This document shows positions 23,682 to 34,311 of a stretch of 64,000 nt of DNA, piece after piece. Within the stretch, counting starts at the first letter, position 1. Each line of letters begins with the position of its first letter. Location of the stretch: NCBI GenBank assembly GCA_951213105.1, contig OX578147.1:125810822-125874821 (forward strand), written 5' to 3'. This DNA is from Amaurobius ferox. Taxonomy: Eukaryota > Arthropoda > Arachnida > Araneae > Amaurobiidae. A program made the position numbers and the translations under genes. The notes beneath the pieces were generated by a model that was not told the DNA's origin, did not search any database, and saw only the letters and a list, made by a program, of their open reading frames with translations.

Positions 23682-24525
23682 ATATTATGAAAATGGTATT
23701 GGCCAAGATAAATGCAGAAGGTGCTTATATGGTGAAAAACAGTAATGAGGTTATTCAGATTTTAAAAAGTATACCAAATAGGCTTTATTATAAAAGTTTC
23801 GATTTTAGCGACTTGTTAACCAACATTGACATTGATAACTTATACAATATCGTAATGGATTTGTATGAAAGATACGATTTGCAGTCTTTTATAGCATTGA
23901 GTAAATACGAGTATTGGTGACCTTGGTTTTACATGAAACGATAATATTTGATGGAACGCGTTTTTATAAATAAATACGTGGTATACCAATGGGTGGAAGT
24001 TGCTTGTCCATATTAGCAGATATTTATCTAAACAAATTCGAAATGGGAACAGGTTTGCTGAACGACTTAGTGTATATACGTTACGTCGACGACATATTAT
24101 TGGCTACGGAGGAAGAGAATTATGTTATGGATTTCGGTTTCTAGCCTGTTACATTGAGTTTGACAGAGACACTTCAAAACTCAGATGAAAGTATTGATTT
24201 TCTGGATCTAAATATAAAAAGTCTGGAGGACAAAACTGTTTATAAAATATACAACAAGAGAGATGGATTCAATTTCAAGATTAATAGTGTAATACCATGG
24301 AGCTCAAATTTACATAGAAACGTATTTCGTAATATTATTCTGAATCTTCTCACAAGAAGCTATACATTGAATAGTAGTATTGAGGATCGGGATAAATGCA
24401 TTGGGAAATATGTGAAAGACGCAATAGAACAGGGGTATCCACAGAAGTTCTTAACCGATGTTATTACTGGTTTTTTCAGAATAACTGTAACCGAGTGTTG
24501 CATGCGTTTTGGATACAAATCATAG
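23682..24525 (+). pseudogene. PLE RT fragment, right arm (PLE-2b)
   Basis: Mirror copy of the left arm. It opens with KMVLAKINAEGAYMV and has FDFSDLLTNIDIDN, an intact YVRYVDD-type box near 24078-24095, and SIDFLDLNIK. It has its own breaks: a frameshift near 23908 (LSKYEYW-stop), a TAA in place of CAA/AAA near 23971, and a TAG near 24142. The separate lesions show the arms have evolved independently since formation or were different copies from the start. Confidence 0.8.
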
Positions 24526-25039
24526 TAGAGGATATAAAGTGAGTGGCGGAAGAAGGGTTGAGAGCTAAATGCAGACTATTTGTGGAGTGCTATGGCGATA
24601 CATATGAGGTCAAGGAATTTGTGTTTTTAGGTAGGTATCCTTATGGATATCATCGACGAGAGTAAGTAATACGTGTGAATGAAGTTTTTAGTGGTAATGG
24701 ATTTGGTATTGGTATTTGTGTCTGATTGTTTGAATCGGGGTTTATGCCTTTTTCCACTTTCGTATTGTTTTGTATTGTACTGTTTTGTAGTGTATATCTT
24801 CAGGTATATATCTTTATCAAATTGGTACCGGCCTTCGGGAGAGCTTGCCGCGGCTCTAAGCATGCTTTAACCGGGGAGTGGGGGTCACAACCCCCCCACG
24901 GCCACTTTGAGGTACTCGATTTGTTCATTTCTCTTTGATCTTTTTGGAAATTTCTATGTCGTTTAAAAGGGTAATGGCAGCAATGCGCCTTATGATTCGT
25001 TAACATTTGGCATGGTATAGGGTTTTTAAATTTTATAAC

Positions 25040-25046
25040 TTTTGTG

Positions 25047-25084
<38 letters not shown>

Positions 25085-25192
25085 CACAAAATGTATATAT
25101 ATAATATTTATATATATATATATATATATATATAAATATTATGTATATGCATATATATATTATATATATACATATTATATATATATACATAT
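25040..25192. repeat. (TA)n microsatellite
   Basis: About 150 bp of TA with ACA interruptions between the PLE-2 tail and the mariner-like element. The open frames on both strands here are artefacts of TA repetition. Confidence 0.95.
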
Positions 25193-25230
25193 AATAAAAA
25201 TATCATATGAAATTCCAATGATAGACTATA

Positions 25231-27003
25231 TACCGGGTGGTCAGAATTAAAATAGCCCTCCTCTGAGTTCTCTATACATCGAACTACTCAGTGTAAAAGC
25301 TCCAAAATTGTTGAACCTACTATTCAAGACATGGGGAAAGGGATTACGCGAAAAAAAATTAGTTCCAGAAACACCGATAGGTGGCGCTGTACAACAGAAA
25401 ATATGCTGCAAAGACACAAAATAATCACAAAAAACAAACACATGCGATATGGAATTTTTCCTTTTTAATTTCTTTTGCTGATATGAAAAGAAAAGAAGAT
25501 AAAAAAGTGAAGAAACTTAAACTGTTATTGTAACTGCAATTTCGCACTGTAAGCACAAAAATTTGCATAAACCCTTGGTTTGCAGCTACTATGTTCTGGG
25601 CATAAAAGAGGATAAAACTGGGAAATTTTCATTCTTATAAGCAACGGCTGTCACACTGTCAGAACGCGCTTTGCTTGTGAAACTGTTTTATGAAAACAAA
25701 GGACATGCTGCAGCTGCACTTCGAGAGTTCCGTCGACTAAGAATTTGCGCAAAGGACCATTACTTCCACAAGCTCTCAGGAGAATGATTGCTCGATTCGA
25801 AAAAACTGGACATCTTGGAGTTCAGCCGGGTTGAGGACGCAAATCGACTCGTTCAGATGTCGTTGACGATGTTGCCACCGCTATTGTTGAACAATCCATG
25901 GATAACGTTATAGGCTGTAGTAGTGCACGTGGAGTGTCACGACAGTTGGGTGTTCCCTACAGCACAATGCGGAACGTAGTGATAAACATAGTGCATTTTT
26001 TCCCGTACAAAATTGGTCACAATCTCCACTTGCTGACCATCGACAGGGAGAAGCGACTGACCTTTGTATTGACATTTTTGGCTAGAGTTGAAGTGTATGC
26101 ATCGTGGGCATGGCAGATTCTATGGAGCGATGAAGCGCATTTCCATCTAAGTGGAACAGTCAGCACCCATAACTGTCGCATTTGGGACACGGAAAACCCT
26201 CGTACCTTCCAAGAGATTCCACTTCACTCACCGAAAGTTACTGTCTGGTGTGTATTCACAGCCACATTCTTTCTTGGACCTCTCTTTTTTGAAGAGGCTA
26301 CTCCCAATGGCCCTGTGACATGCACCGTGACAGCCAGGAGGTAAAAAACATGCTCGAAAATTTTGTTGTATCCCAATTGCAACAGCACCAATGCCTTGAT
26401 TCAATTACCTTTATGCAAGATGGAGCGCCTCCACACATTGGACTCTGTGTACAGCAGTTTCTTCGGCAACATTTTACTAATGGTAGAGTAATTAGTCGTG
26501 CGTTTCCGACAACCTGGCCATCTCGTACTCCAGATCTTAATCCCTGTGATTTTCGGTTGTGGGGATACTTAAAAAGTCTTGTTTATCGAGGACGTCTGAT
26601 AACCTTGGCAGATTTGAAAGACAGTATCACGCTGCATGTGAGAAGCATCTCAATCGACCAATTACGGTCTGCAGTTGAACAAGCTGTCCACAGACTGCAG
26701 ATTCTACATCTTGAAGAAGGGAACCATATTGAGCAGCATTCCCTGCATCGATAAGGTCCTTGTGATATGAATTTTGGTGCGTTCGAATAAAATGTGTTAC
26801 AAATGTGTATTTTGTGCCTTTTCAGCATATTTTCTGTTGTACAGCGCCATCTATCGGTGTTTCTGGAACTAATTTTTTTTTTTCGCGTAATCTCTTTCCC
26901 CATGTCTTGAATAGTAGGTTCAACAATTTTGGAGTCTTTACACTGAGTAGTTCGATGTATAGCGAGCTCAGAGTAGGGGTGTTTTAATTCTGACCACCCG
27001 ATA
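25231..27003 (+). mobile_element. Mariner-superfamily transposon with ~190-bp TIRs
   Basis: Left TIR starts TACCGGGTGGTCAGAATTAA; the right end is its near-complement ending CTGACCACCCGATA. TA lies on both outer sides. The TIRs extend to about 25425 and from about 26805, including a shared ACACCGATAGGTGGCGC (left) / GCGCCATCTATCGGTGT (right) block. Size is 1.77 kb. Long TIRs suit this mariner subgroup better than Tc1. Confidence 0.9.
25640..26754 (+). pseudogene. Mariner-type transposase (DDxD), frameshifted
   Basis: N-terminal part 25650-25890 (LLVKLFYENKGHAAAALREFRR, then LRRMIARFEKTGHLGV) has frame breaks and a TGA after VQPG. The core 25898-26344 includes first Asp in WSDEAHFHLSG and HNCRIWDTENP. 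A one-base shift near 26338 (GPVTCTVTARR) joins to 26320-26754, with second Asp in MQDGAPPHI and third Asp in PDLNPCDF, 42 residues later. Such spacing is unlike mariner DD34D and closer to DD41D-type groups. C-terminal YRGRLITLADLKDSI and the rest are present. Catalytic residues survive, but the reading frame does not. Confidence 0.85.
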
Positions 27004-27331
27004 TAAGTAGTAACAAATATATGAAACCAAATTTAAACGCTTACCAAATAATTTATAACTGTAATAAATTGTTTGGTAAACGTTTAAATTTGGTTTTAGA
27101 TATGAGTTACTTATCTCTAATCTATCATTGAAATTTCATATATTTTTATTATTGAAATCATTTTATTTATGAGCTGCATTTGCGCAATAAATTAAATGTA
27201 TTTTGCATTCGCCTTTATTACTTTATTATCTTCCGTTTACCTAACTTGTTATACTTGCTAAGTATAATTAAAATATACATATATACACATATATATACAT
27301 ATATACATATATATATATATACATATATATA

Positions 27332-28038
27332 CACTCCCAGACAAAAAATCGTCGAGGAGCACAGTCTCGACGAGGAGCACAGACGAGCCTGGAGACAGCC
27401 CGGACATCATCAAGATCCTGCTCTTACTGTCACACTCCACACGGCCCAACACTAGGGAGTTATGGCCTGGGGTGCCATTTCGTCCAGACCCCTTTGATAG
27501 TTCTCCGTTTCACGATCACATCACAGCGGTACATTGCCGTTATTCTACAACCCGTTGCATTGCCATTCCATTTGCTATACCTCGGACTAACTTTTCAGCA
27601 AGATAATGCCAGGTCACACACGGTGCGCCTTTCTATTGATTGTTTCCTTGCTTACGACACACTTCCTATGCCAGCCAGATCTCTAGATCGCTCGACTATT
27701 TAGCACATTTGGTCTGAAATGAGGCGTCGCCTGCGACAATTCCAAAATGTAGACGAATTAGCTGGTCAATTGGAGGCCATTTCGAGCGACATTCCTCAGA
27801 ACACCATCCGGCAACTTTATGCATCAATGCCACGTCGAGTAACAACTTATATCAAGGTCAGAGGTGGACCAACGCCATATTGACGTGCTCACTTTGTCTA
27901 GATCTTTCAGTGCAATAAATCATCCAGTTGTTCTGAAATTCTAATCATTTTTTTCTGTACATCCACATTACACATACCAAATTTTGTCTCACTTGGATAA
28001 TTCTTTCTTAGTGCGTCGATTTTTTTTGTCTTAGACTG
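27332..28038 (+). pseudogene. Internally deleted Tc1-like transposon with transposase remnant
   Basis: Ends CACTCCCAGACAAAA (27332) and a diverged complement ending GTCTTAGACTG (28038), with TA on both sides. Only the second half of the transposase remains, 27360-27883, with the second Asp in FQQDNARSHTVRL. The usual SPIEHIW is DRSTI-stop-HIW, so the catalytic Glu codon is a TAG. C-terminal LYASMPRRVTTYI precedes the terminal repeat. The helix-turn-helix and first Asp are deleted. The upstream (TA)n tract at 27272-27334 was probably the target. Confidence 0.8.
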
Positions 28039-28069
28039 TATATGTAGATACATACATATATATATAGAC

Positions 28070-28200
28070 ATGCACACACACATACGCGCGCACACACACA
28101 CATACGCGCGCACACACACACACATACTCGCGCGCACACACACACACATACTCGCGCGCACACACACACACACACTATATATATATATATATTATATATA
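28070..28200. repeat. Compound (CA)n/(CG)n microsatellite
   Basis: Repeated CACACACATACGCGCG / CACACATACTCGCGCG modules with a period near 30 bp. Six-frame frames here (Cys/Val-rich, His/Thr-rich) are artefacts. Confidence 0.95.
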
Positions 28201-28215
28201 TAATGTAACAAAGTT

Positions 28216-28634
28216 TGAAGATTTCACAAAGTATTTCATCAAACCCTTTCGAGTACAACCCTTCCACAGTTTGGAAAACAAACATTTTTTTAAAATACAT
28301 GAAATATAGTCATTAAACGAGGGAACGACGGTCTCATAAGTTTTGCACTTTATTTTTTATCGAATCGTCGATTCTTTCGCTTCGCTGCTGAAATTTCAAC
28401 AGATATGTTATACGTTGAAAGATCTGCCAATATACAGCATTTGAAATGTCTCTCAATGTAAATAAAATGTCACCGAACTTCCAAAAATCGATTGAGTTTT
28501 TAAAATTTACCTAGAGCTTCAAGTTAGATGCAATATATGGCAGACAATACATGATATACGGTTTCCATATATTTTATAAACTTTAAAACCAAATAAACTT
28601 TCCACTCACGCTGCACAATTTTTGGTGAATCGAT
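28216..28634. other. Intergenic, no gene recognised
   Basis: About 420 bp of AT-rich sequence between two microsatellites. Nothing recognised. Confidence 0.4.
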
Positions 28635-28991
<357 letters not shown>

Positions 28992-29103
28992 ATAATAAAT
29001 AAATTTGGCATCACGTCTGATTTCAACCAGCAGAAACAACAAGCACACAACTATAATAGAAGGTTTTTATTTCACTTCTTTAAGACGTACAAAACTTAAA
29101 AAG

Positions 29104-29145
29104 ACCAGAGCGCTTTCGAGCGTAAATACGCTCTTCATCAGTGGC
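29104..29145 (-). ncRNA. Hammerhead-type ribozyme motif, left arm of PLE-3
   Basis: Minus strand: stem I GCCA/TGGT (one wobble), CTGATGA, an extra A, stem II GAGCG/CGCTC with loop TATTTA, GAAA, then GCGCTC. Stem II is fully Watson-Crick here; the right-arm copy has a G-U wobble at one pair. Confidence 0.75.
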
Positions 29146-29395
29146 TACGTGGAAATAGGATTGATCTTTCCTATATAGACCAGAAAATGTGACAAATTTG
29201 CATAAATACAATTATCAATAAACTTATGTTTATCTAAGATCCAAAAATATAAAACATTTTGCACAGATTCAAAAAATCGAGCATAAATCACGAAAAGAAC
29301 AGTAAAAATTTACAATTTTATTACAGAATTTTCAAATTCAAAAAATTTTAAAAAAGGGGTCAAAAAATGGGAATGGTGATTTAAATGATCTCCTT

Positions 29396-30249
29396 CTTCT
29401 TTTGTCCAATGTTAATGATTTTTACCCTTCGATTAATTTTACCGTTGAGCACGAAAATAATTGTTCCTTGCCTTTTCTTGATGTTCTGGTTGCCCATTCT
29501 GCTGTTGGTTTTCACATTTCTGACTGTAAACCGTCTTTTACTATTTCCTGTATTCCTGCTGATTCTTACCATCCTATTTCCTCTAAAAAGCTTCTTTAAC
29601 GCTTATTTTAATCTTGCTTTTAACGTGTGTTCTTCTTTTTCTTCTTTAAGTGACGAAAGTGATTTTATTTTCAATCTTGGCTATTACTGTCTATTTCTTT
29701 GAATTTATACATAAGGTTTTTTCCCATGTTCGCCGTAAATTTTCTCAAATTGATACTAAACTTATTTCTTTAAAAGGTCGTTTGAGTCATCAATCTAGTT
29801 TCCCGTACCATCCTAGGATTTTACGTCCCTTTATTCAGTTCTGCTCTGAATTTGGCTTCAGGCCTGCTCATTCTAATATTTCTTCTTTATTTAACCGGAT
29901 TCGGTCTGATAAGCTGGGTGATAAGGATGACTTTAAAAGCTTTGCTGGGGTGTATGTGGTTCCCCTGTTGTCCACCGATGGTAACTTTAAATTTTATATT
30001 AGCAGTACAAAACGTACCATTGGTATCCGTTTGGCGGAACATGCTAGGGATGTCAAAGGTGGTAAACTTTCTACGGCCCTTGCTAATTTTGTTGTTAAAG
30101 AAAATTTCCGGCCCATTTTTGAAAGAACTTTTCTTCTTATGCGTTGTAATAACCCTCGTAATATTCTCCTTTTTGAGTCCCTCTTTATTTATGTTTACCG
30201 CGAGTCGATTTGTAATTTTGACCCCGTTCAGATTTTCAGTTATGCTTAG
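29396..30249 (+). pseudogene. Penelope RT C-terminal end plus GIY-YIG endonuclease domain
   Basis: The first part (29402-29599) reads NDFYPSINFTVEHENN..LPFLDVLV, the RT thumb-proximal region of canonical Penelope elements, so the RT core upstream is missing. Two frame changes follow (about 29595 and 29690). The last part, 29650-30249, ends with the GIY-YIG domain: GVYVVPL (GIY position), FYISSTKRTIGIRLAEH (YIG position with Gly to Ser, then the conserved Arg..EH), NPRNILLFESLFI (catalytic Glu region). In this arrangement the endonuclease is C-terminal, unlike the group suspected for PLE-1. It nicks target DNA in intact elements; truncation and frameshifts make this copy inert. Confidence 0.8.
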
Positions 30250-30551
30250 CGACTCATTTTCGACTCCATGCAATTCAAGTCTCTTCATAGTAATCTTTGA
30301 CGTCATCCTCTTGAGGATTGGACCTGATTGCCCACATCTTTCAAAATTTTTTGAATTTGAAAATTCTGTAATAAAATTGTAAATTTTTACTGTTCTTTTC
30401 GTGATTTATGCTCGATTTTTTGAATCTGTGAAAAAATGTTTTGTATTTTTGGATTCTCCTTAGATAAACGTAAGTTTATTGATAATTGTATTTATACAAA
30501 TTAGTCACCTTTTCTGGTCTATATATGAACAATCGTTCCTATTTCCATGCA

Positions 30552-30593
30552 GCCACTGATGAAGAGCGTATTTACGTTCGAAAGCGCTCTGGC
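30552..30593 (+). ncRNA. Hammerhead-type ribozyme motif, 3' tail of PLE-3
   Basis: Stem I GCCA (30552-30555)/TGGC (30590-30593), four perfect pairs. Core CTGATGA 30556-30562, stem II GAGCG/CGTTC with loop TATTTA, GAAA 30580-30583, GCGC, then U88-C89 with predicted cleavage after 30589. The palindromic AGCGCT replaces a normal stem III. Confidence 0.8.
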
Positions 30594-30747
30594 CATTTTA
30601 AGTTTTGTACGTCTTAAAGAAGTGAAATAAAGACCTTCTAATATAGTTGTGTGCTTGTTGTTTCTTCTATATAATAGTAGTTTGAAAGTCCAATGAAAGA
30701 AAAGTGAAAAGCTGTAACTCGAAATACCAAACATTGTAACAAGCTGT

Positions 30748-30751
<4 letters not shown>

Positions 30752-30792
<41 letters not shown>

Positions 30793-31185
30793 TGCTAACT
30801 GTGGTAACACAACTTGCGTAGTCAATGTAGGCAAAGACCCTCCTTCTCTAGGAACCCCTCAAAACCTATTGGATTGGGATTAGATTGTTATTGAGAAATT
30901 GGAAATAAAGTATTTGGTTACCAACACCATCCCCCCGATTATTTTCTGGTGACGCTACTACTTGTCCGCATGAAGTACCTCATATCTATAATAGTTTCAA
31001 GAAAACTTCCTATATGCTACAAATCTTCAAACCTCTATAGAGACTTCACAAATTCAATTCTGCCGATCAATCTGAATCAGTTTTTTAAAGATTGTGCTCA
31101 GGCTGAAACGATCACGTTCATACTCTATGAAATTTAAAACCGGCTGCGTGATAGTACTACATTTGTCGCTTCTCAGTGAGGTTCG
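30752..31185. other. (TA)n tract and intergenic sequence
   Basis: (TA)19 at 30752-30789. Unassigned sequence follows, in which 30820-30960 is less AT-rich (CCATCCCCCCGATTATTTTC). It resembles LTR or UTR sequence, but no partner was found. Confidence 0.35.
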
Positions 31186-31806
31186 CAAAATTGTAGCATC
31201 TGCACAACGTGTGACTGCAAAGTCTGGACACCATACAGCGTGTGAGTGCAGACTCTGGAAGCTTGTCCAACGTGTGATTGCAAACTCTACAGGCTGTACA
31301 ACGTCTGATGGTAGACTCTGGAAGTTGTACAACGTGTGACAGTAGATTTTGGAGGCAGTACAACGTGTAGATGCAGACTCTGGAGACTGTAAAACGCGTG
31401 ACGGCGGACTCTGAAGACTGTGCAACGTGTAACTGCAGCCACTAGAACCTGTACAACGTTTGACGGTAGATTCTGGAGACTGTACAACGTGTTACGGTAG
31501 ATTCTGGAGGCTGTGCAACGTGTCGCGGTAGATTCTGGAGTCTGTACAACGTGTGGATGCAGACTATAGACGACTATAAAACGTGTAGATGCAGACTCTG
31601 GAGACTGTAAAACGTGTGACGGCGGACTCTGAAGACTGTGCAACGTGTAACTGCAGCCACTAGAACCTGTACAACGTTTGACGGTAGATTCTGGAGACTG
31701 TACAACGTGTTGCGTTAGATTCTGGAGGCTGTGCAACGTGTCGCGGTAGATTCTGGAGTCTGTACAACGTGTGGATGCAGACTATAGACGACTATAAAAC
31801 GTGTTC
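31186..31806. repeat. 31-bp minisatellite with a 218-bp higher-order period
   Basis: About 20 units of GATTCTGGAGACTGTACAAC-type sequence. Seven consecutive units (one is 32 bp) form a 218-bp block at 31376-31593 that is repeated almost exactly at 31594-31804. The minus-strand frames (LQSPESTVTRCT-like) come from a repeat length that is not a multiple of three, so every frame recurs; they are unlikely to be genes. The units are contiguous, with no unique spacers. Confidence 0.9.
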
Positions 31807-32756
31807 TTCTCCTAATCGAGAGTGATAGAGAGAAAGATGGTCAAAGATAGAAACAAAAATTACTCAAATCGGATCGTGTCAATAAAAAAGAAACTAATAG
31901 AGACAGCTAAGCTTTTGCCATAAATACAAAAATTCTGTGAACACGCCAACAATTCCTCTTTCACTTTCTAAACACATTTGAGCTCATAAAAATACGCTCA
32001 TATACTATTTTCTAAAATAATCTAAAATACAGTACCTCGTTAGTAAATAACATACAGAGCAGATTGCCAGTATATTTTTACAAATATTTTTTTAAGTTAG
32101 TGCATAAAGCTAGCGTATTTATAAAATCCCAAATAGGTTGTTTTAATTTTTGCTATTTATTTTTAGAATTTCTGTAATATTTTAATTACCGGCATTTGTA
32201 AAGTAGTTTGATAGAAAGCTATTTTAATTTAGTTAATGCCTATATAATGTGAAACCGGATGTTTCCTGTTTTATTGTTACATTCTCCTTAATTCTGCAGC
32301 CTTTTATTCACTGGTAGTTTTAAAGTAGCTTGATAATAGGCTATTTAAATTTAGTTCATGAAGTGCCTGATATAGTATTCAGAAATTAATTGTTTGTCTA
32401 TATTTTTTATATGAAACATCTTGGACGCGGGGTTCCGAGTAAATCATTAAAGAATTGTGACAGGAATGAAGCAGAAGTTCAACAACATTTCTACGAATAC
32501 CTATGAGGAAAGCATTATTATAATTTGAAGGTCCAAGAGGTCCAAATCGCGTGACCTTGGCGACAAATTCGGTTATCGTGATTTGAATATGGCGAAATAT
32601 CGCCAACGGTTACTTTTCTCGAATTCTAGAAACTTTTCGTATTTTATAGATTAGCTAAGAACTCTAAAGTCTTGCTCCTTCCAGAAATCTCCATAGAGGA
32701 TATACATGCTTGTCATTACTCAGATGGATTGTTGACGTGATATACGAGTAAATCTG
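31807..32756. other. Intergenic, possible diverged LTR near its end
   Basis: No gene recognised. The last ~130 bp (TTCTAGAAAC, CAGAAATCTCCATAGAGGATATA, GTTGACGTGATA) weakly resembles the promoter region of the LTR at 51.7 kb (TTCTAGAAGTTTC, GAGAGTATATAAAA, AGTTGACGTGATA). Confidence 0.3.
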
Positions 32757-33390
32757 AATTGTGAATACGTCATTGTCTAAATGAATTGTGAATACGTTAT
32801 TGTCTAAATGAATATTGAATACGTCATTATCTAAATGAAATGTGAATACGTCATTATCATGAATTGTGAATACCTCATTGTCTAAATGAAGTGTGAATAC
32901 GTCATTGTCTAAATGAATTGTGATTACGTCATTGTCTAAATGAATATTGAATACGTCATTGTCTAAATGAATTGTGAATACGTCATTGTCTAAATGAATA
33001 TTGAATACGTCATTATCATGAATTGTGAATACCTCATTGTCTAAATGAAGTGTGAATACGTCATTGTCTAAATGAATTGTGAATACGTCATTGTCTAAAT
33101 GAATATTGAATACGTCATTGTCTAAATGAATTGTGAATACGTCATTGTCTAAATGAATATTGATTACGTCATTGTCTAAATGAAGTGTGAATACGTCATT
33201 GTCTAAATGAATTGTGATTACGTCATTGTCTAAATGAATATTGAATACGTCATAACTAAATGAAATGTGAATACGTCATTATCAAGAATTGTGAATACGT
33301 CATTGTCTAAATGAATTGTGAATACTCTATTGTCTAAATGCATTGTGAATACGTCATTATCTAAATGAATTTGAATACGTTAGTGTCAAT
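32757..33390. repeat. 27-bp minisatellite carrying TACGTCA in most units
   Basis: About 24 units of GAATTGTGAATACGTCATTG-type sequence, with alternating GAATTG, GAATATTG and GAAGTGTG variants, so the array also shows multi-unit repeats. By my count TACGTCA occurs 19 times. TACGTCA is a CRE/ATF-like core. Function is unknown; the array directly follows the possible LTR-like segment. Confidence 0.9.
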
Positions 33391-34269
33391 TGAATACGTT
33401 ATAGTAAATCATAAAATAAATGTGGCGAGAATGAAAGAAAATTATGTAACAGAAGTGTGATGATGCTTGCACTACGAACTCAATACCGAATCCAATATGT
33501 ATTTTTTTTCATATTATATTTACCTTTAAGCTTTATTACAAAAAGATCTGGTAGAAAAGTGTAGAAATTTGAACGTTTGATCGGCCACATCTGTACATTG
33601 ATCTCGGCGTTATACGCCAGTATGAGCTTATTGCTTACGACGACCGGTGAACAAACAGGCTGCAAACGGTTCATCTTCGATAATTTCGTTTGTGGTCCCA
33701 TTTCGATAACATAAATGCATATTAATCTATCAAAATTGTACAATACCCATACCCCCTTGAAAAAAAAAGTGAAACAAAAAAATACAAATATATAAAGAAG
33801 ACTTTTTCTAGGTATCTTGCACCATCGCCATACACAGCACACATAAACCTTTTCCCATTCCAAACATGCTTCAAATCAAATGATGAAAAATGCTTCAAAT
33901 CAAATGACTAAAGTGTTTCATATCAAATGACGAGTAGCAGAAGAAAAAAACTATATATGTTTGCGATTTACTAAATACTTCAAAGCATAAACTTCAAATG
34001 TTTAATGATATAAATATAAATGTAATAAAATCTAATACTTTATCAAATACTTTTTACTCAGAAACGGAATTTGACATCTGATATTTTAGAATCCAAATAC
34101 AGTTTAAACGATGGTTTCTTTACTTTGATTTTATCACATTTCGTCTGAATTCTGCTTTTGAAATGCGAAAAATAATGTTTTTCTAATACTTTGTCAAGAG
34201 TCATTGTAGAAATATTTCTAAATAGAAATTATCTGCCTATACATTTACTTGTTAATTCAATATACACTC
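33391..34269. other. Intergenic, no gene recognised
   Basis: Contains three short ATGCTTCAAATCAAATGA-type repeats (about 33866-33930). A 127-codon frame at 33480-33863 (-) shows no recognisable motif and has an AT-biased composition with a poly-T run, so I leave it uncalled. Confidence 0.4.
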
Positions 34270-34311
34270 TGCAAAAAAATCTGATGTGGGCAGCACATGA
34301 CTTTCCTTATA

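Larger units (their letters stand above)
22355..24956. mobile_element. PLE-2: 2.6-kb palindrome of two head-to-head PLE fragments
   Basis: Left arm 22355-23634 and right arm 23682-24956 are near-identical reverse complements, about 1.28 kb each, separated by 47 bp. Each arm holds the 3' part of a PLE RT gene and its 3' tail, with the 5' ends facing the centre. Outer ends are TAGAAATTTCC / GGAAATTTCTA. (TA)n tracts lie outside on both sides, directly on the left and about 80 bp away on the right. The spacer contains GAGCTAAATGCAGACTA, which also occurs in the element's own tail (near 24553, inverted near 22740). Confidence 0.85.
25193..27150. repeat. Palindromic element that hosts the mariner insertion
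   Basis: AATAAAAATAT..ATGAAATT.CAATGATAGA at 25193-25227 recurs inverted at 27119-27150. Inside the right part is a strong hairpin at 27026-27095: arms ACCAAATTTAAACG.TTACC / GGTAA.CGTTTAAATTTGGT around a short loop. With the mariner element removed, the rest is a ~190-bp palindromic, MITE-like unit. Confidence 0.55.
29032..30665 (+). mobile_element. PLE-3: 5'-truncated Penelope element with inverted arms
   Basis: Left arm 29032-29352 is the inverted copy of right arm 30337-30665, about 320 bp at roughly 90% by eye. The right arm is the natural 3' tail of the coding region; the left arm is an inverted tail joined to the truncated 5' end. Each arm carries a hammerhead-type motif (29104-29145 minus; 30552-30593 plus). 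The left edge abuts the (TA)n/(AAT)n tract, a typical PLE landing site. Confidence 0.8.

Noticed and set aside
31054..31736. Repeat protein gene on the minus strand (LQSPES-type repeats)
   Set aside because: The 31-bp unit shifts frame each repeat, so similar frames occur by periodicity alone; no start, splice site or neighbouring coding supports a gene.
31186..31806. CRISPR-like array
   Set aside because: Units are contiguous and related throughout, with no unique spacers, and the locus is eukaryotic.
33480..33863. 127-codon minus-strand frame as a small membrane protein
   Set aside because: Aromatic and Phe-rich content arises from poly-A/T tracts; no signal peptide or family resemblance that I can support.
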